Notes: generated from the sequence alone by a model not told the origin. A DNA stretch of 64,000 nucleotides from Galeruca laticollis (GCA_963921935.1 OY998179.1:26595114-26659113), one strand, 5' to 3'; positions 1 through 11,957 are shown, counted from the first letter of the stretch. Made by a program: numbers and translations.

Positions 1-520
1 TTTTTGTTAATCTCAAGGGCCTCTAATAAATTTAAACCAAAGCATTTACCGACTACATGGAGAATTTCAAAGTTTGGGTCGAAAATGTGTTGGTTTTCTA
101 ATAAATGATTTGAATAGTTAGAATCTAATTTTTTGTCATTTTCCGAAGTTCTAGTTTTAAAATTTCTTAAAGTGCTACCGATATAAATTTTATCACAGTT
201 GTCATTACTACATTTTAATTTATAAACTTCTGATTTGTTTCATTTTGAAGATTCAGATTTATTATTATTAATGAATTTGGATAAATTGTGATCAGTTTTA
301 AAGGAAATATTCATGTATAAAGTTTCTAAAAATTATTTAATTTTTAAGGATGGTGTTCCAAAGTATATAAAGCTTTTAAATTGTTTATTATTATTCTGAA
401 GGAAATACTTGTTCCAAAGTCTGTTTATTTATCATTTTATTGTTGATATTGTCAATTAAATTTGGATCGTAATTATTATTAACTGCTAGCAGTATGGATC
501 TTCATCAAGTAAAAGTCTCA
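1..520 (-). pseudogene. Penelope-like element, GIY-YIG endonuclease end (degenerate)
   Basis: Read on the minus strand, bases 1-239 are open off the window edge and give a GIY-YIG nuclease start: VYKLKCSNDNCDKIYIGST, with the paired Cys residues and the Y-I-G triad typical of the C-terminal endonuclease of Penelope-like retroelements. Upstream, an in-frame TGA lies at 240-242 and a TAA near 333. Before that the PLE linker can still be followed (a NNYDPNLID segment near 440-480, matching the NGYDPTIVD segment of the PLE at 59236-63941). The endonuclease would nick target DNA for the RT. The RT itself is not present here. The frame is broken at least twice, so this is a relic. Confidence is high for the family and lower for the left limit around 520. 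Confidence 0.8.
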
Positions 521-2660
521 TCCGTTCAATTCTCGTTTTTCATTATGTCTCAGCAAGCGGTTTGATTAATTGGGAACAGCTTTTGAGCAATTTCCAGATG
601 ATCTTCATCCGATAAGAATGTATTTTTTTCTGAAATTGTCATTGGGGGGAGGTCAACTTAACCTTAATTAATGAGCTCTAACTAACTAGGGGAAGGAGAG
701 ATTTTGTTTTTCTTGGTGATGCATATGAGTGCATTAGAAGTTGATGCGGCTGCAGTATATCTTTTTTGCAAGTTGTCATTGGAGGGAAAGGCCACCTCTA
801 CTCTGATTATTGCGATACTACTAAGTGAGGGGAATGGTGAATTACAAACGCTTGATGGTGCAAAGTACAAAATTTGAAAATTCCTAGCGATTATTTGCCC
901 CCCCCCTCTTCAAAGAAAATCATTAATGGAGGCATATTGGTCTGCTAGGAGTACATTACGATCATATATGTTTTAATTGAAAATATCGATTGGGGAGTCA
1001 ACTTAACTGACCATTTTAACTTCATTATGTTTTACCTTATCATCCTTTGCTCCTAATTTGCATTTTAACATTTTTTTCATGGTTTGCGTTCGTTCCTGAA
1101 TCGGTTTTCAATTAGTTAATGTTGCAAACTGTATTCTTTTCCTTACGTTAATTCCCATATTTTTTGTAGCCTTTAAAACTGGCCGAAACTAGTAGCTGTT
1201 GACAATAAAAAGTCTGTGACATATTGACTTTGAGTTTCATTCAAGTAACTAATTAATGTTGTTCGTTGCTACCTCTTTTCAACATTATAAGGTCAAGGAA
1301 GGCATGCAAAAGAATGTGTCATTACTTGAAAGACAAGTGTACGTGTTGTAAGTATGTGTTTCTACTGTCAGTAAAACAGGATAGAATGCATAAAGTTTAC
1401 TGTTAGAGACGTCAGGGTGAATGCCAATTTAAACCACTGTATGAATTTTCATTGATCTCATTCTAATGTTTAATATTTCATATATTCATTAGTCAATAAT
1501 TGTGAATACTTATTTTTCTCATTTTACCGGTACTGTTCCATTGGACTTTATTATAGTCTTAATGGTTTTTTTCTTGGTTATATAAATCTTGGAATCGTCT
1601 TAAGTCATAAACTGTCATTCAAACAACGATAAACGACCAACTAAGCTCAACTTGATTTATACTAAGCCTTAATTTTTTACCAATATGTATGCAAAAGTCC
1701 AGTAGAATAAATCACGTTTTATGGCACTACCAGTGGATTTTTATATTCTCCCAAAATACGAGGGCAAATTAGTTTTCAATTTGAGAACAGAAAGAGACAA
1801 AATAAGACACACAATTTTACCTTTAGAGTGCCTCGAATATCGTGGGAAGTATGAAAATGTCATACATGCAGTTGGGCGCAGAGTGGGGGAAGATCTCTTC
1901 TGGCAGGTTTTTAAGTGCCTGTCTAGAGATTTCGTTGGGCCCTGTGGCACTGTTTCTCCCCGATTGACTGGCCTGCTTCCTTCGATTGTGAATGGTGACA
2001 GAAGTGGAGAGTTCTCTTTTAAGGGGATATAGACGTGTGGGCTGCGAGTAATATTTCGGGTAAGGATGTCTGTTTCAATAGCAAAGTTCCTGAGAATTCT
2101 AGGATTGTTAGATGGTTTAAAGACAGTATTTAGGTTATTTTTGAGGGCGGTGGTTTTGTCTTCGTTGGTATGTATCTTCGAGACGTGATTCTATTTTCCC
2201 CATTGGCCGGAATGGGGTGGGATTTTTACCAAAACACGAGACCTTGTCTATAGTCCAGATCGGCAGTATCGGCCTTCCATTTTCTTTGTTCTTCAGCATT
2301 GAATTTCTAGCTCTTATACTTTAACACCATTCAAAAGTTGTTCCGAAAAGTATTACATAAATGGGTTTCTAAATCGTGACGTCATTTGACGTAAAGTACA
2401 ACAGACACGAGAGAACGAGCTGAAATCGCAGCACCGAGAAAAATAAATATTCGTTTATTTCAAAAAAGTATGAAATTGAAATTTTTCGAAATTCTCTGCC
2501 TAAAGTTTAGATTTAAATGGAATATTTTCTGTAATAAAATATATTCCAAATAATTGCAACTGCAGTTGTGATTTAAAAGAACTTAGAAAACATCTTCGAA
2601 CCTCGTTTTATTTATGGTATCATTACATTTCTAATACCAAATAAATGAATGCTTAATATA
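521..2660. other. AT-rich stretch without a recognised gene
   Basis: I see no recognisable gene here. A short motif, (G/C)ATTGGGG(G)AG(G)TCAACTTAAC, occurs near 642-662 and 987-1004 with a looser copy near 778, so it may be a decayed repeat. The 1721-2032 plus-strand frame and the overlapping minus-strand frame (listed separately) are the only long open frames. Confidence 0.5.
1741..2187 (-). other. Unassigned open frame, about 149 codons, no start at its 5' end
   Basis: Reading minus from a TAG near 2190, a frame stays open for about 149 codons down to 1741. Its first internal Met gives only 69 residues. It overlaps a 103-codon plus-strand frame (1721-2032). The translated segment around YIPLKENSPLLSPF looks protein-like but I recognise no family, signal peptide or membrane segment. 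Given the surroundings it may be a decayed retroelement fragment; it could also be chance. I do not assign a function. Confidence 0.2.
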
Positions 2661-2931
2661 CAGGGTGTCCCGGGACTAATGGGAAAAAGTCAGAAGCGTA
2701 TGATACGAGCTAAAATAATGTTAGTACTTCATATAAACTTTTTCTATGCAGGCCCTCGTTTTCGAGTTATAGGCATCTAAAGTTTTAATTTTGAATTTGG
2801 TTTTTATTTTTATTTTTTGTACTAGTTATTCGATCTCTATAAAACTGACAGCAAAGCTATAATGTACGTGTATGTTTATTTTGGAGAGGTAAACAGATTT
2901 ACAGTAGTGCCTCGAATCCAGGGACGGACTA

Positions 2932-4882
2932 CTCGCAATGGTTAGTGATCCAAAAATTATGCAGGGATGGCACACCCTGTATGTAATTATCGAAGTTGAC
3001 TTCCTCACACATTAGGCTAACGAAAAGGTACTCTTGTTGGAATTCGATAAAATAAGCCGTTTGGCTAATATTTACAGTTTTATTAATGCACTACGTAACA
3101 ATTTACCTAACTAACTTATTAATACGATGTCCAAGATTTACCTACAGTACTACAAAAAAATAATTTGATGATAACTGATGATAAAAACATTAAGAACCTA
3201 TTTAATGAGAATGAAATAGTCACGCAAACAACGTAATTAGTTGCTTTTAATTAAAATTACGAACATAACATTATGAAACCATTAAGAAAACCTGAAAAAA
3301 CACAAGTTGTAAGACATTAGACTAAAACTAATTCCTAAACAACAACAAAAACTAACGTTATTCTAATAAATGTTCCTCCCACTTCCACGCACAGTCTAAG
3401 TCTACGAACGTTGTTTCTTTGCACTTGAAAGAGCAATCCCACATTATTTCTAATAACATTGCAGTGTAACACAATTCTGTCTATTAAATCTGGCCTTGTT
3501 TGCACAGGTGTTGCGTATACCTCACTTTTGAGATAACCCTAGAGAAAGAAATCCATAGGATTAACGTCTCCTGATCGCGGTCGCCATTGAAAAAGGCCTC
3601 CACGACCAATCCATCTATTAGGAAACCTTGTGTGTAAATGCTGTCGTACATCTAAACTGAGAAGAGAGGGGCCCCATCAAGCATGAACCATAAATTCCTA
3701 CGAGTTTGTAGTAGCACATCATCAAACAAGTTCCATAACTCATTTTGCAAAAATTCCAAATATCTCTGACCTGTCAAAGTACCATCAATCAAGTATGGCC
3801 CTATCAAATGATTGCCAACTATTCCTGCCCAAACATTATCCATGAATCAATGCTGGCTCCTAGTTTGCATAATGCCATGTGAATTCACATCATCCCATAA
3901 ATGCATATTATGAGAATTTTTGATTCCATCTCTGGTGAAATCGAATTCGTTCGTAAAGAGAACTTACTAATAAATGTATTGTCTGCTTGTTGTTGTCGCA
4001 GATACCACTGGCTATACTCAAGTCGTACAGGATAATCAGCCACTGTCATACTGTGTACTTTTTTCATGTGAAAAGGATATTACTGCTGTTCTTTTAGGAC
4101 GCGATGAACAACTGGTTTCGAGACGTTATGTTCTCTTGACAATTTTCGTAAACTCGTTGATGGTTCATTATCAGTGCATTCAACAAGTCTTGTTCAACTG
4201 CCTTCGTACTGGACCTTCTCCACCTTTTTTTGGCAAAAAACTTCCTAAAATTAAAAATTTTCTTTTGTATACATGGAAAATTACATTTACTTATTCATAC
4301 CTGTTTCTCGTAACCTGAGATCAATACGCTCAAACATTCGTCTGTCTGGCATTGCAAAACGTTCTGCATAAAGCCTTCTGGCCTCTAAACAGTTTCGAGA
4401 AGCCAGTCCATACATTAAATGCATATTTGCGTACTCAATAAAAGTGAATTCTGCCAATTTAACTGTTAAATTAAGAACTTATGAGTTATTGACTACGAAC
4501 TATTCTACACAACGTTTGACAACTAAACCTATTGTTACTTGATAAACGGCAAAAACACTTTTAAAAAGTTTTTACCAACTTTCGAATTAATAAGTCGTTA
4601 ATGTTTTTTTCTTCTGCTATCGTTAAATTATTTTTTTGTAGTACTGTAGGTTAATCTTGGACATCTATTAATAAGTTAGTTTTACCTCGTTGTGTACTTA
4701 TAAACATGGTGAATGCGTGAATTGGTACGTAGTGCATTAATAAAACTGTAAATATTAGCCAAACGGCTTATTTTATCGAATTCCAACAAGATTACCTTTT
4801 CGTTAGCTTAATGTGTGGGGAAGTGAATTTCATACAGGGTGTGCCATCCCTGCAAATTTTTTGTATCACTAACCATTGCGAG
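2932..4882 (-). mobile_element. Tc1/mariner-like transposon with long inverted ends
   Basis: The ends CTCGCAATGGTTAGTGAT and its complement are inverted, and the inverted similarity runs about 200 bp inward on both sides (for example TTAGGCTAACGAAAAGGTA near 3012 and its complement near 4796). The left flank is TA (2930-2931) and the right flank CA (4883-4884), read as a TA duplication with one mutated copy. The interior holds the degenerate transposase. An alternative reading is that the outer 50 bp are a separate tiny palindrome and the mariner proper starts at the next TA (after CACACCCTG, near 2982 and 4822). Confidence 0.75.
3345..4472 (-). pseudogene. Tc1/mariner-family transposase (DDE_3-like), degenerate
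   Basis: Minus-strand pieces line up in order with an insect mariner-type transposase. The N-terminal segment is near 4310-4470 (EYANMHLMYGLASRN, then MPDRRMFERIDLRLRETG). A middle segment follows at 3885-4067. The core at 3652-3843 contains NVWAGIVGNHLIGPY and WFMLDGAP, whose Asp corresponds to the second catalytic residue. A tail near 3540-3640 contains FPNRWIGRGG and VNPMDFF. The frame changes at least twice and an in-frame TAG follows the MDFFL segment. The plus-strand ORF at 3974-4318 is an antisense shadow. The protein would cut and paste its own element at TA sites; this copy cannot. The family call is secure and the exact limits are approximate. Confidence 0.8.
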
Positions 4883-4884
4883 CA

Positions 4885-7812
4885 GGGGAGGGTGGGCCAC
4901 AGTGAAACAAAATTACTTCTTTTAACGAAAATTTTTTTATTACAAATCAAAAATGAAAAAATATACATTGTGGTTGGCTATTACGAAAATGGAAATATCT
5001 TAACCAAATTTTTGTGAAAAAAATCTATATTCAGATTAAAAAAATATACTTTTGTTTTTCCCATTTTTGTTTCATTGTACCCCAGTATTTGCGGTACAAT
5101 GAAACAGCAGTAGGGCCACAATGAAACAACAAAATTATGTAACGTACATCAATTGTGTTAAATTAAAGTTTAATTCAAATTTGTACGTACACCAAAGCCT
5201 CTTGGTGGTTCCTAAACTTAAAGGAGGAGGTAAAATCATTTTTATATCGGATATTGGGATTAAAGATTCTTCAGGAAGAACTGGAAAAATAAAATGTTGG
5301 TCGTCTTTCAAACTCCTTCTCAAAAATCGAATCTCCAGTTCATTTGTAAGATTTTTCTCAGTGATAACTTTTCCAAGAAAGTATATTAGTTTTTTAAATT
5401 TTAAATTCGACCAATACAAAATCACCTAGACTTGGATCTCGATCCAGTTCCTCAAATCCTGAAGGATCTACTTCCTCACAATACTCTCTATCATCGTCAG
5501 ATTCGTCGTCTATTAAAACATGAGTGTCAAGTTCTTCCTCTGAAGTCTCCTCATCTTTATTATTGTTATTTGATGTCGATTGCTTTAACTTCACATGCTT
5601 TATTTTTTTTATGCGATCTTTTTGATCCAATATTTTTTTTCAGGTGTATCCGTTGGAATGAAGCTACATCCCTATGATCTAGGTTTTTTGTTCTTTCTTG
5701 CAGCTGCCTATGGGTATCCTTTGAATTCTTGGGGAGAAATGAAATGGTTTTCTGTTATTTTGTCTGGTGTGCTGGTTGCTGCCAAAAGTTCGTTAACAGT
5801 AAAAATCTTATTATCTTGTTCCTCTCTAGGGGGTGTAACTTCACCTCGAATTTCAGCTATGTATTGATTTTCAGTCTGATTATTATCAGGCATGGCAAGT
5901 TCGCGATCTGTTATTGAACTAGCAATGAAATCGTTGTCGGAAAATCGGTTTCTGTCAAAAGGGAAAATACCAGTTGTTTCAAACCCTATTCTAAGATTAG
6001 ATGGTGTCATTGCACGATCGTGTGCTGTTCCGACACAACTAGCTACCTCGTAAATGGTCATGGGAGTTGCAGGATGATGAAGTAACCACGAGTCTACAGC
6101 TGCATTATAGTGGGCTTTAAATGGGGCTAGAACTGCTACATCTAATGGTTGCAGCTCATGGCTGCAATGAGGTGGTAAAGTCACTATAATCTCTCCATTA
6201 CTTTTTGCTGAATTTATCGTTTTAATGGATAAGTGGCTTTCGTGGTTGTCGATAACCAACAAGGTAGGATTTTCTAGAGATTATCCACTATAATTAATAA
6301 AGTGCTTGAAGACGGAAGGAAAAATGTCACCATTCATCCATCCATTATTGGACACAAGGCCTATATAGAGTACCAGGTGGGGCACCATTCAGCATATGAT
6401 TTTTGAAATGCTTCCGTGGGAAAACCATAGCAGGAGGAAGACTGTTTCCAGAGGCACTTATAATACAACACGTTGTAACTAGAGTTCCCCTTTCACCAAT
6501 AGTACATTGGCTCACTTGCTTAACACCTTTTTCAGTTATTACCTTTTTTGGCTTTTGTACTGTTAATGTACCTGTTTCGTCCAAATTGTACACTCTGGAG
6601 CCATCTGCAAATGTATTTGAACGTTTATAAACATCTTCTAAATTGTCATAAACTTTGCAACGTTGTTTTTGTTGAAGGAAGTCGCACGTGATAAACTGCA
6701 TCCCTCTGGTTGTCTTATGCTCAATTGAGGGTGTCGTTTCATAAATCCCTGCATAAAATCAACTCCAGCCTGTTTGTTTTGTTCCCAGGATGGTGGAATT
6801 TTTATTTTGTTAATGATGGCCATTTCATACGCCAATTCGCGAAAATCTTTAGTGGATTTTCCATAGCACATTTTTGAACACCATATCATGTACTCTACAA
6901 GGGATTTTTCTTGATCGAAAGTAAATATTAAGCGGCTTTTATATTTTGGAGTCATACGGACCACATCAATATTTTGAGCTCCTTTGGCTTTCTTCACATA
7001 TCTAAATAATGTTGAATACTTAACATCATAACGTAAAGCAGCGTTACGTAAGGATAATTTTTGTCCGTCCACCCCACTTATAACCGCAACTACAGCTTGT
7101 TTCATAGAAGCTGCACTGAATAAGCCTTTATCGGGTTTTCTTTTTTTAGTGTAGGTGCCTACCTGTAACAAAATAATTAATCCTCATCTACTCCGTAAGA
7201 ATAGCAACATGACATTTAGAAATCGGAAAGGACTTGAAAATTTGAATAAAACCGTTAAATTATAATAATAATATTAATCGCAATACGCACATTGTAGCGT
7301 TTAACGACAAAATTGATATCATATAAAGCAATGTGCGCGTGCGCTGAGCTGAACAATAGATTAAAATTATTAAATAAACAAATACAAAATAATAATAACA
7401 ATGGTACCTATCTATGGGCCCTGAAATTTTGTTTCAAGGTAGCCCAAACCACGTGCTGTTATAATTTTCAAGATATGTTAAAGAGTAAACATATTACTGA
7501 ACGATCTTTAAAATAAAATGATAGCTAAATATATGTTTTGCTGTATTACATTTAATAACTCACCGATTTTGCAATTTGTAGTGAAAAATGTACTCCACAA
7601 AATAGTAGAAAATATTACTTTTGGCGCAAAACCAACCACACACCTCAAGATCTCGGCAACAAATGATGCAGTTTATATTTCGTTAATGAATTCTACTAAC
7701 GTGTGACTATTCTATTACATGAGAGATGGCGCGACTAGTTCCAAATATAAATTAAAAGCAATATAAATTTTGTTTCACTATGGACCATGTTTCAGTGTGG
7801 CCCACCCTCCCC
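4885..7812 (-). mobile_element. pogo-like DNA transposon 1
   Basis: The ends are inverted repeats, GGGGAGGGTGGGCCACAGTG at 4885 and its complement (one mismatch) ending at 7812. Further copies of a CCACA(A/G)TGAAAC motif lie just inside both ends, likely transposase-binding subterminal repeats. The flanks are CA (4883-4884, mutated TA) and TA (7813-7814), the pogo target. The interior encodes a single minus-strand transposase, now broken. The element sits directly next to the mariner-like insert inside the palindromic MITE. Confidence 0.85.
5135..7171 (-). pseudogene. pogo-family transposase 1 (psq HTH, DDD core, acidic tail)
   Basis: Domains in order are an N-terminal pipsqueak-type HTH with a KLSLRNAALRYDVKYSTLFRY segment (about 7010-7070), a CENP-B-like region, the DDE_1 catalytic core, then an acidic tail. 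The catalytic Asp residues are visible in YNLDETG, VIDNHESH and QPLD. Lesions are a one-base frameshift near 6650, another near 6348, an in-frame TAA at 6281-6283, and one or more shifts between 5400 and 5710. The tail holds an acidic stretch (EETSEEELDTH) followed by GDFVLVEF and YFLGKV, a small module also present in pogo-2 at 20870-21200. The enzyme would bind the TIRs and move the element at TA sites. It is inactive as written. Confidence 0.85.
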
Positions 7813-8080
7813 TAGTCCGTCCCTGGCTTCAAGGCACTACTGTAAATCTGTTTACCTTCTCAAAATAAACATACACGTACATTATAGATTTGCTGTACAT
7901 TTTATAAAGATCAAATAATACAAAAAATAAAAATAAAAACCAAATTCAAAATTAAAATTTTGGAGGCCTATAACTCGAAAACGAGGGCCCGCATAGAAAA
8001 AGTTTATATGAAGTATTAACATTCGTTTGGCTCAGATTATATGCTCCGGACTTTTTTCCCATTATTCCCGGGACACCCTG

Positions 8081-8687
8081 TATAAACACAATTTTTATAT
8101 AACCAATTAAAAAGCATACATACATTATAAAACAATTCTATAGAATATAAATTTATTTTATTAATATTCATCGGTTCTGTGGGATAATAAGAAAACAGAT
8201 TTTCCACTATGCCGACGTTTCGAATTTATTTGAATCCTTTATAAAGGCTACAAAGATATAATAATAATAATAAAAATTTTTTATCCACAAAAAAAGTAGT
8301 AAATACAAAACATATTTTAACAAAAGCAAATAAACATGGTAACTACACAGAAGCTGTCGTAAACAGCTTGTACGTGGTAGATATCGAAAATTTACAATCT
8401 AACGTATATATTAAAATATAAGACATGAATACAAAAATATGAAATACTCCGCATAAAACACAAAACATATAATATAAGACATAAAATATAAAATGTGGAA
8501 TATAAAACACAAAATATAACAAACACTGCAAAATAAGACATATAGTATAAAAGTAAATTGTGACATTAACTGTCACAGGACAATACTCAAGATTCAAGAG
8601 AATCTGGAAAAGCGGGAAAATCATGTAGTTTGAAATGCTTATGACTAGACGTGAGCTATATAATGATCGCAAGTATAGTTGTTTAAT
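8081..8687 (-). repeat. Low-complexity 3' region of the flanking non-LTR element
   Basis: This stretch lies downstream of the minus-strand RT at 8688 and is probably its 3' untranslated part. It has an (ATA/ATAA)-rich segment at 8395-8530 and an (AAT)n run at 8258-8275. At 8150-8235 the minus strand carries ATTCGAAACGTCGGCATAG, a motif resembling Penelope-type terminal sequences, so a PLE tail may be mixed in. The 109-codon frame at 8343-8672 is compositional and I do not call it a gene. Confidence 0.4.
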
Positions 8688-9940
8688 TTAATTTCCAATT
8701 TTATCGTGTATTTCTGCACGGGAAGTATGCTGAACATAAAGTTTCAGTTTATTTTTAAATTTTCTAGAGTTTGGCTCACATTTTAGTGCTTCTGGCAAAT
8801 CTCCGAAGAGTTTTGGGCCTAGAAAACGGTAGCTCCTTTGACCGACTGACTTGTTCATGATTGGTATGTGAATACTTCTTCTGTGGCGGGTTTTGTAGTT
8901 ATGGCTGTTGGTGATTAATTCATTTTTGTGTTTATATTGAACTGCAGTTGTATTTATGAAAAATAGTTGCCTTGGGTCGAATATTGCAGTTTCAGAGTAG
9001 AGGAGGTTGCTGGGATAGTCGTATGGTTTTTGCATAATACATCTTAAAAAGCGTCTTTGGATGACTTCAAGGGAATGCAGATGTGTTTTAGAGACTCCTC
9101 CCCAACCAATTATGCCGTAGTTCAAGTGTGGTTCTACCAAACTGTTGTACAAAATCATTTTCTGTTTATGGTTGAGTATGCTTATTATCTTTTTGAATTT
9201 GTACAGAATGCATCGTAGTTTTTTCACGAGATGTAGTACATGTTGGTCCCATCTTAGATGCTTATCCAAAATTATGCCGAGATATTTTATCTTTTTGACC
9301 GGTCTGATGATAGTTATGTCGGATACCGCTATGCCATATTCTAGAAGGGAAACATCATAGCTACTGAAAGGCAAGTAGTGCGTTATTTTGAAATTTATTG
9401 ATAGTAATCTATAGTCGACCCATTCCTTTATTTTACTCAGGTCGTGTTCTAGCTTAAGTTTCAAATTGAACCAGTCATCGTCCTCGCAGAACACGACCGT
9501 GTCATCCGCAAAACTGATAATTTTTGAGTAGGTATTCAATAAGAACAGATTATTAAGATAAATATTAAATAGTATTGGTCCAAGGACCGTTCCTTTGGGT
9601 ACACCACATAAAATAATTTTTTTATCACTCACACTGTCGTCAATTTTCACTCTTTGCCGCCTATTTAGGAGGTAACTACTGAAAAGTTTATGTGGTATGC
9701 CTCTTATCCCCATATCCTCCAGAGTCCCGAGTAATATAGAGTGGTCTACGGTATCAAAGGCTTTTCTCAAGTCTATGAAGACACCAATTAAAGGTTTAGA
9801 CTCATCTAGACACTGGTATATATTTTGTGTCAATATTCTTATCGGGTCTTGGGTAGACATATTTTCTCTAAATCCATACTGAGCTTTTGATATCAGATTG
9901 TACTTTTCGAGGAATTTATTCCTCGACGTAGGGAATAATG
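8688..9940 (-). CDS. 5'-truncated non-LTR retrotransposon reverse transcriptase
   Basis: An uninterrupted frame of 390 codons from the Met at 9860 stays open upstream to about 9940 (KFLEKYNLISKAQYGFRE), so the true protein began further upstream and the element is 5'-truncated. RT motifs are visible: FIDLRKAFDTVDH, the GVPKGTVLGPILFNIYLN block, and the catalytic box as FADD. The thumb and C-terminal part follow, ending HDKIGN at 8688. The layout suits a jockey/CR1-group element that copies its RNA at a nicked target. There is no endonuclease domain in the retained part. The frame has no internal stop, so the copy may be fairly young. The clade is uncertain. Confidence 0.8.
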
Positions 9941-10579
9941 CAGCTGTACAGACTTAAATTTAGTAGACGATGACGATTTAACCACCTCACCGAGCACAAT
10001 AAACACCAACTCCTCTCCTTGAACTCGAAAAAAGCCAGTCGCTACCACCCGACATCTTCTATACACCTTTCTACGTCTCCTAGTCATGTTTCAAACAAAT
10101 TCTAAATAAAAATTCAAAATTCTCAAAATCACCCTCAATTCTTCTTATTACTCAAGACATCGGAGACACACAAATTCCAAAAACTATCCGCAACGTAACG
10201 TGGTTCGTATTCTACATATCCGATCTTTACTAGACACTTCTTAATTCCCCATCCTAGATACCTTTAAAACTTTCGAAATCACCCAATTTCGTTGCTAATT
10301 GTGCCTGCCCCTCTCTCCGGTTGATTTCTATCAAAACCCACTTACTCAACCACAATAAAAAAAAATTTAAATAAATTTTCCTAGACACTTTTCTTCTCAA
10401 GTATCCCATACACTTTCTTTCCACTTGATTGAATTCTTCAGCCACCACTTTTAACCCAAGTCCAATATTCGGCACACAAATCAACCAAAAAACTCCCCCA
10501 ACCCAGCCCTGCTGAAAATATATATCCTATAACAAGGCCAAATCTCAATATACCCAACCCCTAATAAAACAATTATAAA
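9941..10579. other. Unassigned stretch, possibly the 5' part of the jockey element
   Basis: It lies between the truncated RT at 8688-9940 and the recognisable jockey endonuclease that starts near 10580 on the plus strand. Short open frames exist on both strands (for example minus 10254-10484) but none matches a family I know. By position it could be jockey ORF1 or linker. I see no zinc-knuckle pattern to prove it. Confidence 0.25.
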
Positions 10580-10850
10580 CCCAAACACGAACAAACCTCG
10601 AACTTATTTCTCTCTCTCTGTTTCCCAAACACAACAATAAAAAAGACAAATATGAACATTTCTTCAAAACACTTGGAAACAAATTCATAGCGAGTGGTAA
10701 TTACAATGCGAAGAACACAGTTTGGGGTTCGAGAGTCGCAAATACTATTGGTCGTGAAATTCAAGCAACAATGTCCAATGTCCAATAATTTCAACTATCT
10801 GTCAACAGGTGAACCCGCATATTGGCATTCGGATAATAACAAAATACCAG
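10580..10850 (+). pseudogene. Jockey APE endonuclease segment
   Basis: The plus-strand frame reads FPKHNNKKDKYEHFFKTLGN then GNYNAKNTVWGSR, the APE-type endonuclease block that contains the catalytic DYNAK (here NYNAK, so the Asp is lost). After a frameshift near 10778 it continues with YLSTGEPAYWHSDNNKIP. The next residues of the family (DLLDFFI) are found at 14264, on the far side of Harbinger-1. In an active element this domain nicks the target DNA. Confidence 0.8.
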
Positions 10851-11129
10851 GGCCTCGATTCTCGAATGTGTAGGAATAAGATCCTATAGGAGGGTGATCC
10901 CATGCTTTTAGTTCCCTTAATTTGGCATGTCACCCATTCTTGAATCCGATGGATAAGTTTTTCCCACATGATTGAAAGAGTGAGGTTTGTCTTGTGCATT
11001 AACGAATACACCAATGAGTGAGCTGCAAATTATGTTGACAACATGCATTTTCCTATGTTTTTTAGGTTATACTTTATACAAAATAGTTTGAATATTTGTT
11101 ATTTCCTATCACTCATTTGTACGAAGAAA

Positions 11130-11957
11130 AGATGGACAGAAATGATAATAAAAAAATCCATAGAGGTGGCTGTATAAGTAGAGCACAGAAAAAACTTCTG
11201 GTAGAGAAAATGGAGGCCTCTGAGGACCTCTTTTCTCATATAAAGATTCCCAACAACAACATTGAAAGGAGATTAAATGAAATTCCGGGATCAAAAAAGG
11301 AATGTATCCACTGGCGAAGAGTATGTAAAAAATACCTCATAAAATATGTGCTCATCAATGTACTTCAATTTCATGTAGACTTGGCAAGAACTCAAGAAAT
11401 GTGCGAAGAAGAAAAATTCTGATATAAAAAACCATGTTAAGTGTAATGGAGGAGGGCCACCCGTCGATATAAAACTGACTGAAGAAGATGATAACCTCCT
11501 TCAGATACTAGATGTTACTGATGACAATGTTGCAGAATCTGAAGTGGTTTTTGTAAGTTCGAGTTCAGTCATCATATAAAGCTGTGATATTTTCATTTTC
11601 TAAATTATATTATATTTTCAGTTAGAGCAAGAACACAATTATGCTCTATACAAATCAACAATAATTGAAGATTCTGAGTAAGCTGAAGGAAGCGAAACAA
11701 GAAATGAAAATGAAGAGAGCAAACAGAAAAAAGGAATAAAAAGAAAGGAAACTATGACAACACAGCGCCTGGAAAATTCCCAAAAAGCCTGCGACAATTT
11801 GAGCAGAACTGCAGAAAAGAAAGTAGAAATAAAAAGATTGTACTATGAAAAAAAAATAGACATACTAAAAGAGAAAATTTCAATTGGCAATAGAATTGCC
11901 TCAGCACTAGAGTTCAATCATTCAATACCACTCCAGATTATGAATAATTTGGTATGA
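11130..11957 (+). pseudogene. Harbinger-1 Myb/SANT-like accessory protein
   Basis: The first exon (from the ATG at 11132) begins MDRNDNKKIHRGG and contains a trihelix-like block, SRAQKKLLVEKMEASEDLFS through WRRVCKKYL, as in the Myb/SANT partner that recruits Harbinger transposase to the nucleus and DNA. The family's KKHVKCNGGGPPVDI stretch follows near 11425, in another frame. A GT-AG intron is plausible at 11549-11620. The last exon (11754-11957) is a basic/coiled-coil tail ending EKISIGNRIASALEF. A TAG near 11680 and the frame change near 11420 suggest decay, so I call it a pseudogene. It is convergent with the transposase on the opposite strand. Confidence 0.7.

Larger units (their letters stand above)
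2661..8080. mobile_element. Palindromic MITE, split at its centre by two transposons
   Basis: Two arms of about 270 bp, 2661-2931 and 7813-8080, are inverted copies of each other. They begin with CAGGGTGTCCCGGGA and the outer ends abut TA (left ...AATA TA, right TA TAAAC), as expected of a TA-targeting MITE. The inner ends read CCAGGGACGGAC-TA on the left and TA-GTCCGTCCCTGG on the right, so the undisturbed element was a near-perfect palindrome centred on a TA. That TA now holds the mariner-like element at 2932-4882 and the pogo element at 4885-7812. The arms carry no coding sequence. Confidence 0.8.

Noticed and set aside
1721..2032. 103-codon plus-strand ORF with a Met start
   Set aside because: It overlaps a longer open frame on the other strand, shows no known motif, and has no supporting splice or promoter signal.
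3974..4318. 114-codon plus-strand ORF
   Set aside because: It is antisense to the mariner-like transposase, which has clear family motifs on the minus strand.
8343..8672. 109-codon ORF rich in Phe, Tyr and Ile
   Set aside because: It comes from an ATA-rich low-complexity stretch and resembles membrane sequence only by composition.
10254..10794. Two minus-strand ORFs of 73-76 codons
   Set aside because: The second is antisense to the jockey endonuclease; the first has no recognisable motif.
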